Shown one piece after another: positions 30,232 to 37,693 of a stretch of 44,373 bases of DNA (position 1 is its first letter; the number at the start of each line of letters is the position of its first letter). The stretch is taken from IMG/VR virus record IMGVR_UViG_3300037237_000490, positions 1 to 44,373 of that record. One strand, 5' to 3'. The stretch is from a virus. Both the position numbers and the translations under genes were made by a program. The notes under the pieces are model-generated. The model had not been told where the DNA came from, searched no databases, and saw only the letters and a program-made list of their open reading frames with translations.

Positions 30232-30615
30232 ATGTCCTTCGCCGACGCCCGCAAAAGCAACTTCTACAACGCGGTCCTCGGTGGCCGCTTCGCCGAGGAA
30301 GTGTCGTTGCGCATTGCCGGGCAGCCGGACCGGACGCTGTGGTGCACGTTCTCGATCACGGCGTCGGACGAGAAGGCGCCGATCATGGAACGCTCCATCG
30401 AGCGGGCCGTGTTCCATTGCGGCCGCGACGAGTCGAACGAGCTGGGGGGCATCGCCGTGGCCGTCCGCGGGATGACCGTCTATCGCGCGGCCGACGACGT
30501 AAACGAGTCGGCCTGGACTTGGGTGAACGTGGTCGTGAAGCAGACCGATTACATGTACGCGCTGGAACTCACGCGGTCGGTGCCGATCGCGATGGGCCAG
30601 CGCAGCCGAGCGTGA
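30232..30615 (+). CDS. Hypothetical head-tail joining protein
   Basis: 127 residues, ATG at 30232 without a strong binding site. It has strands SLRIAGQPDRTLWCTFSI and IAVAVRGMTVY and a C-terminal basic tail. The location between capsid and tail genes is that of head-completion proteins. No family recognised. Confidence 0.6.
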   Translation: MSFADARKSNFYNAVLGGRFAEEVSLRIAGQPDRTLWCTFSITASDEKAPIMERSIERAVFHCGRDESNELGGIAVAVRGMTVYRAADDVNESAWTWVNVVVKQTDYMYALELTRSVPIAMGQRSRA

Positions 30616-30619
30616 GCAC

Positions 30620-31141
30620 ATGACCGAAACCGTCCAACCGCCGCAGACCGGGCCGCTGTCGACGCCGTTCGCCAAGCTGGCGACGATGATCGCCAACTCG
30701 CCGACCTACCAGGCGCGCGTCGGCGTGACGGATGATCCGAACGCGGCGGACCGCTGCCTCGAGAAGATCCGCTGGCCAGTGCTCGAGCCGGGGGAGGACG
30801 TCCGCAACTTTTTCCCGGCGATCGTGCTGGTGATGGAAGACCGCTTTCAATTCGCAGAGGTCTCCGGAGGCGGTCAAAACTATCTGCGTCCGAGCGGCTC
30901 CATCGGGCTGTTGATCGCTGAGAAGACGGCCTTTGACGGCAGCCGCCGCGCCGGGTTCATCGACATTCTGAACTACATCGGCGGCCTGCTCTCCGACCTG
31001 GCGGCCGTCGCCGGCCAGAGCTCTCAGCTTTCGATCGTTGGCATTCGCCAGGTGATCCCGCCCGGGCTGTGCAGCCTGGCGGAAGAAGCCAGCGGACCGG
31101 GTCCCTATTTCGAAGCGGCGTATGCCGTGGATTGGAACTGA
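30620..31141 (+). CDS. Hypothetical tail-completion or neck protein
   Basis: 173 residues, four bases after the previous stop. An alpha/beta protein with LATMIANSPTYQARVGV, FFPAIVLVMEDRFQF and a C-terminal FEAAYAVDWN strand. The size and the place in the operon fit a neck or tail-terminator type protein. Evidence is positional. Confidence 0.6.
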   Translation: MTETVQPPQTGPLSTPFAKLATMIANSPTYQARVGVTDDPNAADRCLEKIRWPVLEPGEDVRNFFPAIVLVMEDRFQFAEVSGGGQNYLRPSGSIGLLIAEKTAFDGSRRAGFIDILNYIGGLLSDLAAVAGQSSQLSIVGIRQVIPPGLCSLAEEASGPGPYFEAAYAVDWN

Positions 31142-31145
31142 GCCC

Positions 31146-31664
31146 ATGCCGATCGGCATTTTGCCCGTCATCGTGCGCGTCACCGAGAGCCCGCCCTGGA
31201 CGGGGCGCCAGCAGGAGCATGATCGCATCATGCGCGTGTCGCACCAGGTGCAGGGCGAGCAGTGGTGCCGAGAGATGCTGCCGCTGCACTTCGAGCACGA
31301 GGCGCACGGCCGCTACGGCTACCAGCAGCGCAAAGATTCGACGATTAGCCGCAAGCTCAACGCGGCGAAACATGGCCGCGCACTGCCCGGCGCGAACGAC
31401 CTGATTTTCTCGGGCGTGATGAAGGCTGCGGTGCTCGGCTACCAGAACCTCAAACCGCGGGGCGGCGGCGTGAGCGTGCTGATGTACGGGCCCAAATACC
31501 TCTGGATGTTCAACAAGCGGGAAGGCCAACCGGACAAGGCAGCGGAGATCACGCGCGTCACGGGCCAAGAGACGAGCGAATTGGAAAAGACGCTCGACGA
31601 GCAATATCACATCGGCGCTAACGCCATTAACCAAACCGTCACCACGGTGATCGGTTCCCCCTAA
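31146..31664 (+). CDS. Hypothetical minor tail or neck protein
   Basis: 172 residues from the ATG at 31146; an earlier in-frame ATG at 31122 overlaps the previous gene. The pattern HFEHEAHGRYGYQQR, then GANDLIFSGVMKAAVL, then VSVLMYGPKYLWMF looks like the gp10/minor-tail proteins, with a basic N-terminal helix, a hairpin and a hydrophobic strand. Probably part of the head-tail connector. Confidence 0.55.
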   Translation: MPIGILPVIVRVTESPPWTGRQQEHDRIMRVSHQVQGEQWCREMLPLHFEHEAHGRYGYQQRKDSTISRKLNAAKHGRALPGANDLIFSGVMKAAVLGYQNLKPRGGGVSVLMYGPKYLWMFNKREGQPDKAAEITRVTGQETSELEKTLDEQYHIGANAINQTVTTVIGSP

Positions 31665-31688
31665 GGGGACCGCAAGGAGTAGCGCACC

Positions 31689-32612
31689 ATGGGCGTCGCC
31701 AATATTTCCTACCTGCACGGCATCCATTTCTCCAGCGGCGCGTTTCTGTCGGAGCTCGACGACGCCACGCTGGAAAGCAACCAGATGGAGTATGCCGAGT
31801 TCGCCGCCGGCTATCCCGATCCGCTGTTCCTCGGCACCCACGGCTCCAAGATCGCGCTGGCCTTTCCCACCAAGCAGATCGCGACGCTAGTCGGCCTGGT
31901 CGGCGCCACGTTCGCCGTCGACCTGTCAGGCGGCAACACCGATCTGTATTACAAGCACGGTCTCGATCTGGGCGTCCGCGACGCGGACGCTAACACGGAC
32001 CACCAGCGGTTTCGACTCGCCAGCGGCATGATGTATCTGTCGGGCATTTCGGTGCAGCACCAGCAGCTGGCCGTGGCCACCGCGCGGATCGTGCCGATCT
32101 TCGCCGGTACCAACCCGCCGATCGTGCCGGCCGGCAGCGTGGCGCTGACGGGCACACCGGCCGCGGCCGAGTTCTTCACGCTGGGCCCCGTCGAGATCAA
32201 TGGCACCGTGCTCAACGGCGTCTCGGGCTGGTCGCTCGACTTGGGCGTCCAGGTGCTCGAGCTCTCGAGCGGGGGCGAGCTCTATACCACGTTCTGCGGC
32301 GTGCAGTCGCGGCAGCCGGTCTTGGAAGTCACCACGCTCGAGGTCGGCGCCTGGGACACGTTTGGCACCGACGGCGCCGCGATTAGCGCGAATGTCGTGG
32401 CCTACCTGCGCAAGAAGGCGATCGACGACGGCATGGTCGCCGACGGCACCGCCGCGCATGTTTCGGTCACGGCCGCGGCCGGCCGCATCGTGGTCGTCAA
32501 CTCGCGCGGAGGCGGCAACACACCAGCGCAGACGTCGCTGCGGATTCCGATTCGCACCACGGCGGCTGGCACGCCCACGGTGGCAATCAATACGGCCACG
32601 GCAGTCACGTAG
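31689..32612 (+). CDS. Probable tail tube (major tail) protein
   Basis: 307 residues, GGAG upstream. Beta-rich with a C-terminal Ala/Thr/Gly region; the order (after neck proteins, before the chaperone and tape measure) is that of the tail tube protein. A C-terminal domain with SLRIPIRTTAAGTPTVAI is repetitive and may be surface-exposed. No motif proves the assignment. Confidence 0.55.
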   Translation: MGVANISYLHGIHFSSGAFLSELDDATLESNQMEYAEFAAGYPDPLFLGTHGSKIALAFPTKQIATLVGLVGATFAVDLSGGNTDLYYKHGLDLGVRDADANTDHQRFRLASGMMYLSGISVQHQQLAVATARIVPIFAGTNPPIVPAGSVALTGTPAAAEFFTLGPVEINGTVLNGVSGWSLDLGVQVLELSSGGELYTTFCGVQSRQPVLEVTTLEVGAWDTFGTDGAAISANVVAYLRKKAIDDGMVADGTAAHVSVTAAAGRIVVVNSRGGGNTPAQTSLRIPIRTTAAGTPTVAINTATAVT

Positions 32613-32638
32613 ACAGGGAAGGTAGGAGGCAGCCGCAC

Positions 32639-32863
32639 ATGTTGAAACCGATGCAAGTGGGCGACGAGATCACGGCCGAAGATCCGCGCGGCTGGCAGAC
32701 GAAGCTGACGGTCGCCGGCCAGCACGGCGAACTGTTCTGTGCAGTCAACGACCGGCAGGAACTGTACATCGTGCTGGAGGACGGCCGGCTGTGCGTGCTG
32801 ACGCCGGTCGGCCAGGTCATCGGCTGCCGGCCGCACGCCAGTCTCAGCCAGATCGCAAACTGA
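32639..32863 (+). CDS. Small beta-rich protein
   Basis: 74 residues, GGAGG upstream. Likely a small barrel (VGDEITAEDPRGWQTKLTVAG, outline only). It sits between the tail tube and small helper genes, so it is probably a minor tail or chaperone-like protein. Function unknown. Confidence 0.55.
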   Translation: MLKPMQVGDEITAEDPRGWQTKLTVAGQHGELFCAVNDRQELYIVLEDGRLCVLTPVGQVIGCRPHASLSQIAN

Positions 32864-32867
32864 ACCT

Positions 32868-32881
32868 ATTTCGAGCGAAAT
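32868..32881. promoter_or_regulatory. ATTTCG-NN-CGAAAT palindrome, site 5
   Basis: ATTTCG-AG-CGAAAT. The next bases are AAAGGAGACCCC and the ATG at 32894, so the palindrome touches the ribosome binding site. The two central bases and the following AA are the same at site 6. Confidence 0.7.
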
Positions 32882-32893
32882 AAAGGAGACCCC

Positions 32894-33304
32894 ATGGCCA
32901 ATGCACTGGAGCCGACCGGAGTTACCGGGCCGAGCGACGCCGAGGAGCTGGCCGCCGCGCGGCACGCTACGGCCAAAGCGCTGGCGATCACCGAGAGCGC
33001 CGCGGGCGCCGTCCTCGACCATTTTGACCCCACGCAGATCCAGCGACTGGTCGCGGGCGCCAAGCAGTCCGACGTGGCCCTTCGCCGCGCGCAGATCAAA
33101 GCGGGCTTGGCCTGGAACTGGGCCGAGATCGCGATCGGGCAAGCGCGCGACGCCACGGCCGCCGTGGCCCAGCTCGCCGCCGCAGCCGCCCCGGCCCCCG
33201 ATTCGAACACGCAATCGGCAGCGCCCGCGCCAGCCGCGGCGGTTCCGGATCCAGCCGCCGGTACCGGGCCCGACGTCGCGATCGGCGCGGCCAAGGGCGC
33301 CTAG
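32894..33304 (+). CDS. Ala/Pro-rich small protein
   Basis: 136 residues, AAAGGAG 7 bases before the ATG. Helical first half (ALDHFDPTQIQRLVAGAK-like) and a Pro/Ala/Gln tail that is probably disordered. Starts just after a copy of the recurrent palindrome. Function unknown. Confidence 0.55.
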   Translation: MANALEPTGVTGPSDAEELAAARHATAKALAITESAAGAVLDHFDPTQIQRLVAGAKQSDVALRRAQIKAGLAWNWAEIAIGQARDATAAVAQLAAAAAPAPDSNTQSAAPAPAAAVPDPAAGTGPDVAIGAAKGA

Positions 33305-33342
33305 ACCCAATTTTCCAACCCTTACCCTCCGAGGAAATCGCA

Positions 33343-33684
33343 ATGAACGAGTTAGCCGTAGGTAGCAGCAAGAAACTGACCCTCGCGCCCCACTTGCCCG
33401 ACGGCACCGACGGCAACGTCGACGGCGTGCCGACTTGGGACCGCAGCGACCTGACGGTGGCCACGCTCGCGGTGGCCGAGGATGGCATGAGCGCCGCCAT
33501 CACCGGCAAAGCCGAGGGCCCGGTGACCGTCAAGGTCACGGCCGTCGTCGATCTCGGGACCGGCGTGCACACCCTCACGCGCTCGATCGACTTCCAGGTC
33601 ACGCACCCCGAGGCTAGCGGCATCTCGATCGACGTGAGCGACGAAGGTTCGGGCGCTGGCTCGGGTGCGGTGGCGCAGAAGTAA
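33343..33684 (+). CDS. Small Ig-like (BIG-type) structural protein
   Basis: 113 residues, GAGGAAA upstream. The fold pattern LTVATLAVAEDGMSAAITGKA, then GPVTVKVTAVVDLG, is that of a small bacterial Ig-like domain found on phage tails and heads. Likely decorates the tail tube or head. It ends in a Gly/Ser tail. Confidence 0.6.
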   Translation: MNELAVGSSKKLTLAPHLPDGTDGNVDGVPTWDRSDLTVATLAVAEDGMSAAITGKAEGPVTVKVTAVVDLGTGVHTLTRSIDFQVTHPEASGISIDVSDEGSGAGSGAVAQK

Positions 33685-33691
33685 CCAAGAT

Positions 33692-33793
33692 GCCTCCGGC
33701 AGCCCGCGAGCCGCGGGGGGCGGTGTACGGAGTTCCTCGGAAGTCTTCGTACATCGCCCGTCGCGGCGTCGCGACCGCCCGCCGCGTAGGCGC
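33692..33793 (+). repeat. Duplicated multi-hairpin element, copy Y
   Basis: Second copy of the element at 30119, starting seven bases after a stop codon. Same hairpins, but the third stem is lengthened by CG/CG pairs and carries a longer, partly paired loop (33729-33749), and the copy ends GGCGCTTTTT, a possible terminator. Lies between the Ig-like gene and the tail chaperone gene. Confidence 0.85.
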
Positions 33794-33829
33794 TTTTTAA
33801 GCCTTTAACCTAAAAGCCTATTTCCCACC

Positions 33830-34576
33830 ATGGCCGCTCCGATCTACTTCTTCCCAAAAACGCGTCCCGACGCACTCGTCGCCGGCGATCGACTGCGCGA
33901 GCGTGTTCTTGCCGAATGGGGAGCAGCGCACGCGTTCCTCGGCATCACGAGCATCCGAGCGCAGACCAGTTTGAACGAGTTGTCGGGCAAAGGGCCCGGC
34001 GGTCAGTCGGGCACGCTGCTACAGGTGATTCCGCCGGGCGAACCGCCCATGCGGATCGGTTTCTATCCAGATCATCAGGACTGGCACGAAGCGCCGGCCG
34101 GCTGCCGCGCGTGGGTGGGCATCGACCGCGAATACTCCCCGCGGCCGGCGGACCTGGTACGCGTCGCCGACCCGGCGGGGCACAACGTGCAGCTGGGAGA
34201 CGGCCACACGTGGAAGGTGCCGATCATCAGAGAGCCCTTTAATAAGGAGAGCGCCGGGCGCAGCCAGCTCACGCGTGATTTTACTTTCGACAGCTCGGGG
34301 CGCCTGGTCTTCGTACGCCAAAGCAGCGATGACCGGCTGTGGGAACTGTCGGGCGTCGCCTGGGACCATTTCTTCGAACGTGAGAAGCAACCCACGCTCG
34401 ACATGGAGGAGATGGTCGAGCTGATCCTCGGCGCCCTGGCGATCAATTATCGCATCGGCAAGCCCGAGGCGCAGCTGCTGCGGCTATTCAACACAAAGAC
34501 CTGGAGTCCTGCCGTCGAGGCGATTTTGGATACCGCGTTCGTCGACGATGTCCTCGCTGCGCAAAAAAAAACCTGA
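33830..34576 (+). CDS. Tail assembly chaperone, short form (gpG-like)
   Basis: 248 residues ending QKKT. The gene lies directly before the tape measure gene, the constant place of the gpG chaperone, which coats the tape measure during tail assembly. The final codons CAA AAA AAA ACC are part of a nine-A run (34563-34571), a classic slippery site. The first 130 residues resemble an added N-terminal domain; the C-terminal 80 (DMEEMVELILGALAINYRIG) are the helical chaperone part. Confidence 0.72.
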   Translation: MAAPIYFFPKTRPDALVAGDRLRERVLAEWGAAHAFLGITSIRAQTSLNELSGKGPGGQSGTLLQVIPPGEPPMRIGFYPDHQDWHEAPAGCRAWVGIDREYSPRPADLVRVADPAGHNVQLGDGHTWKVPIIREPFNKESAGRSQLTRDFTFDSSGRLVFVRQSSDDRLWELSGVAWDHFFEREKQPTLDMEEMVELILGALAINYRIGKPEAQLLRLFNTKTWSPAVEAILDTAFVDDVLAAQKKT

Positions 34577-34625
34577 CAAGCCTAGGCAGCCGGCACCTCG
34601 AGTCCCTCGCCTGGTGCCGCGGCCT
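34563..34625 (+). promoter_or_regulatory. Minus-one programmed frameshift site with downstream hairpin
   Basis: A nine-A slippery run (34563-34571) is followed by a stem AGGC/GCCT (34584-34587 with 34622-34625) and CGGCACC/GGTGCCG (34591-34597 with 34613-34619). It sits where lambda-like phages slip between G and GT. Confidence 0.8.
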
Positions 34626-34725
34626 GCGACGGAACCATCGCCCGAGCCGGGCCGACCTATGGATCGCGCTCGCCGAAAGCCGACGCGCGACCGCGACCAC
34701 AAATAATTATTTCGTAATTCGCTGA
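34570..34725 (+). CDS. Frameshift extension of the tail assembly chaperone (GT-like part)
   Basis: After a -1 slip in the A run the frame stays open for 51 codons (34570-34722) to the TGA at 34723, ten bases before the tape measure start. The added tail reads LESLAWCRGLRRNHRP, then WIALAESRRA, the Trp- and Arg-rich type found in GT extensions. It has no start codon of its own; it is made only as a fusion with the gene at 33830 (about 298 residues in all). Confidence 0.72.
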   Translation, partial: NLTSLGSRHLESLAWCRGLRRNHRPSRADLWIALAESRRATATTNNYFVIR

Positions 34726-34734
34726 GAACCTATC

Positions 34735-36351
34735 ATGGGCGTCATCCGCACCGACTTTGAAAGCGATCCGTCCAAACTGATCGCCGCTTATCAGCAGCTT
34801 TACCAGGCCCACATCAAGATGATGGGGCAAATGAGCGCCGCGGCTCAGCAGTCAAAAAAGCACCACGACGAGGCGATGCACTTTGCGCGCGAACAGGTGG
34901 GCGCGCTCACCGGCATGGCGACGGGTTTATTTACGGTCGAGAAGGCGGTTGAGTCGGTTGCCGAGTCGTACAACCAATGGCAGGAGCGCATCGAGAAGGC
35001 CGGTGCGGCGCAAAAGGAGGTTAACGAACTGATTCTGCGCGGCATCTCCTTATCGGGTCAAGCGCAGCACACGGTCGCGATCCGGGAAGGCCTTGCCAAA
35101 TTTCATGGTCTGCCTCCTGCCGAAGCGGCGCGTGCCTACGAAGCGGCCCACGCAGGCGCGCCGCTCGAAACGAGCTGGCAACGGAAGGTAGAAATCGCGG
35201 GGAAGGCCGGATCTGCCATTCGTGGTTTGGCCGTCGGCGCCGACGTGCCGCAGTTCGTGCAGCGCGTCGCCCAGGTCAGCACGCTCTTTCCCGGCCGTAG
35301 CGTCGAAGACGTCATCGACATCACGCGCGTATCCGAACGCATGCTCGGTAAACACCAGGACAAGTTTTTCGGTGACAAGAAGTTTGCCGCGCTGCACAAG
35401 CTTTTTAACTCGGGCGCTTTCGGCAGCCCCGAGGAGGCTATGGGAACGGCGATCGTCGCCACCGATCGCGCCCCGGAACTTATAAGTGGCTTCGCACAGG
35501 CCGTCGAAAAGCAGACGGAGCGGCCGCATGGTCACGCGCTCCGAAGCGCGCACGGTCGGGGCTTGCTCGCCCTCTCGAAAGGGAAGACGCCCCAAGAGCG
35601 CGCGCGCATTATTCGCGAAAATCCCGAAGCGGCGTCCGCCGCCGGCCTGGAGGGCGCGACGAGATTTCTGTGGGTCGAGGGCGCCAATGTAGGACGCTCA
35701 TTAACTTCTGAACACGGCGTCCTGGCGGGGGAGGCCCGCGCGCTGGCAGCCGATCGCGAGGGCCGCCAATTGCAATCGGCGCAGCACGAGGCCGACGAGC
35801 TGGCGCGCGCCAAGCGATCGCGGGGGTTCGGTGAAGTCGAAAACCGGCAGGACACCGCGGCCAAGATCTTCGAGACCCATCTCGAGTCCTCGGGGCTAGG
35901 TAATGGCATCGGCGGCGCTGTCTCCGAATTCATGCAACGCCGGCGATGGGGGCTGGCAATCTTGAGCGGTTATCTGAACCAGCACCAAACCAACCGTGAT
36001 CCGTATTACGCCGCGTTGAAGGGATACGGAACCGGCAGCGGACCTGATCAGGCCCAGGAATATTTAGAGACCCGCAATCGGGTCGAGGGCTATCGGATTC
36101 TCGACGACAGTGGCCGGCCGACCCTGGCCGCTGGATTGGCTGGGGAAATCGCGTCCCGGCGCGGCAAGCCGCTTTCGGAGGCTGAGCGGGGCGTGATGAA
36201 AACCGCCGACGAGACAGGAGCCTTTGATCATATCAAGGATTTGAAGACGGCGACGCAGGAGCAGACGGTAGTCCTGCGCGAGATCGCTCGCATGCTCAAT
36301 CCAAACATCCCCGGCGGTCCGGCGGTCGTGAACAGTGAAAACGAAAGGTAG
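34735..36351 (+). CDS. Tape measure protein, short
   Basis: 538 residues. Mostly long amphipathic helices with a hydrophobic early segment (LTGMATGLFTVEKAVESV) and coiled coils, the typical layout for tape measures. It follows the frameshifting chaperone gene by ten bases. At about 1.5 angstrom per residue it would give a tail near 80 nm, which is an estimate. Sets tail length and is ejected at infection. The ATG lies just after TAATTATTTCG, an AT-rich patch. Confidence 0.72.
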   Translation: MGVIRTDFESDPSKLIAAYQQLYQAHIKMMGQMSAAAQQSKKHHDEAMHFAREQVGALTGMATGLFTVEKAVESVAESYNQWQERIEKAGAAQKEVNELILRGISLSGQAQHTVAIREGLAKFHGLPPAEAARAYEAAHAGAPLETSWQRKVEIAGKAGSAIRGLAVGADVPQFVQRVAQVSTLFPGRSVEDVIDITRVSERMLGKHQDKFFGDKKFAALHKLFNSGAFGSPEEAMGTAIVATDRAPELISGFAQAVEKQTERPHGHALRSAHGRGLLALSKGKTPQERARIIRENPEAASAAGLEGATRFLWVEGANVGRSLTSEHGVLAGEARALAADREGRQLQSAQHEADELARAKRSRGFGEVENRQDTAAKIFETHLESSGLGNGIGGAVSEFMQRRRWGLAILSGYLNQHQTNRDPYYAALKGYGTGSGPDQAQEYLETRNRVEGYRILDDSGRPTLAAGLAGEIASRRGKPLSEAERGVMKTADETGAFDHIKDLKTATQEQTVVLREIARMLNPNIPGGPAVVNSENER

Positions 36352-36354
36352 CGC

Positions 36355-36774
36355 GTGGCAATCGTAACCAACAGCATTGGCAGCTTTGCATTTATCGAAC
36401 TGACCGGCCAGCCTGGCTCGGTCGTCAGTTCGATCGGCATGGCGACGCGCGCCGGCGTTGACGGTGTCACGCTGTCGGACGAGGGCGAGCGCGGGCGTCC
36501 GTTCATTCTCCGCAGCAAGACCGACGTCGAGGACCTGGAGAGCGCGTGGCTCGAATACGCCGGCTATCGCGAGCTGGTGGGGGGCGATCCGCAGGACCTG
36601 ATCTATCAAGATCTCGACCTGGCCAGCCTCGACGGCATCGCAGGCTTTGCGGTGACCGACATTGGCATGCCATTCATTCGGGCCATCGGCGGAGGATCTG
36701 GCGGCCTGCGACCCCCCAGCCTCGCTTACCTCGAGTGCGACTGGACCCTGGTCGCCATCCCTAACGAAGAATAA
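36355..36774 (+). CDS. Distal tail-like small protein
   Basis: 139 residues from a GTG start at 36355, AAAGG six bases upstream, three bases after the tape measure stop. Beta-rich with IGSFAFIELTGQPGS and a C-terminal strand ECDWTLVAI. Position after the tape measure is that of distal tail components. No motif proves it. Confidence 0.6.
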   Translation: MAIVTNSIGSFAFIELTGQPGSVVSSIGMATRAGVDGVTLSDEGERGRPFILRSKTDVEDLESAWLEYAGYRELVGGDPQDLIYQDLDLASLDGIAGFAVTDIGMPFIRAIGGGSGGLRPPSLAYLECDWTLVAIPNEE

Positions 36775-36785
36775 GGAGCCTGAAC

Positions 36786-37283
36786 ATGGCCTCCACGATC
36801 AGCACGACATTTGCCGCGTCCCTCACGACGGCCGAAAGCTTGGACCCGGCCTACACGCCTGGCGTCAACACCCGCAAGCTCACGCACAACGCATTCGACC
36901 AAAAGTTCTCGCTCAACGGCACCACGACTCCGGCCGTCTCGATGATCAGCGAGCGAACCATCTCGGTCAGCGGGTCGGGGACGATTGATCTGACCTCGAT
37001 TCCGACGACGCTGGGCACGGAAAGCGCTGCCGGGCTGCATCTGATCGGCATTCGCATCGTCAATCTGGGCGCGCATGCCTTCACGCTGATCACCAGCGCC
37101 GGCGCAAATCCCTACGCGATCGGCGGCATCACGCTGTGCGCCGAGCCGATGACGGGCTCCTTCCCCGGCTTCTGCTTGAACTTTTTTGGGAGCGCGCTGG
37201 GGGTGATCGGCGCCGGCGCGAAAACCCTCGACTACGCGTTCAATACTGCCGACGTCGCCGAGCTCACCATGATCTTGGGATAG
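36786..37283 (+). CDS. Hypothetical tail structural protein
   Basis: 165 residues, AAGGAG upstream. Beta-rich, with ISTTFAASLTTAESLDPAY and a Gly/Ala-rich core; no known family. Member of the run of short tail genes after the tape measure; likely virion component. Confidence 0.55.
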   Translation: MASTISTTFAASLTTAESLDPAYTPGVNTRKLTHNAFDQKFSLNGTTTPAVSMISERTISVSGSGTIDLTSIPTTLGTESAAGLHLIGIRIVNLGAHAFTLITSAGANPYAIGGITLCAEPMTGSFPGFCLNFFGSALGVIGAGAKTLDYAFNTADVAELTMILG

Positions 37284-37328
37284 CAAGAGCCGCCGCCCAT
37301 CACCAACCACTAACGACCGAGGTCCCCC

Positions 37329-37646
37329 ATGTCAGGCGTAGCGATTACCGACGACAACACCAGCAACTTCCGCGCCGGGAGCAAAGCCGTTGGCACGGCG
37401 GCGGTGCAGATCACGGCCACCAGCGTGAAGGTCACGCGCGGCGTGCAAGTGCGCGCCGACGACGGCAATACGGACAAGATCTACATCGGCCCGAGCGCCC
37501 TGGTGACCGCCGGCATCGCCACGCCCGCGACCGACGGCTACAAGCTCGCTGCCGGCGAGCACACGCTCGTGCCGATCGATGACATTTCCAAAATCTGGTT
37601 GATCAGCGGGTCCGCCAGCCAGGCCATTTCGTATCTGGCGGTTTAG
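37329..37646 (+). CDS. Small beta-rich virion protein
   Basis: 105 residues, GAGGTCCCCC before the ATG. Alternating strands (VQITATSVKVTRGVQVRA, then IYIGPSALVTAG), suggestive of a small jelly-roll or sandwich like phage fibre or decoration proteins. It immediately precedes the large candidate receptor-binding gene. Function unknown. Confidence 0.55.
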   Translation: MSGVAITDDNTSNFRAGSKAVGTAAVQITATSVKVTRGVQVRADDGNTDKIYIGPSALVTAGIATPATDGYKLAAGEHTLVPIDDISKIWLISGSASQAISYLAV

Positions 37647-37693
37647 AGCCGCCGCCTTGCGCGAAGGATCGCCGACAAAGGCGTCTTATCGAA

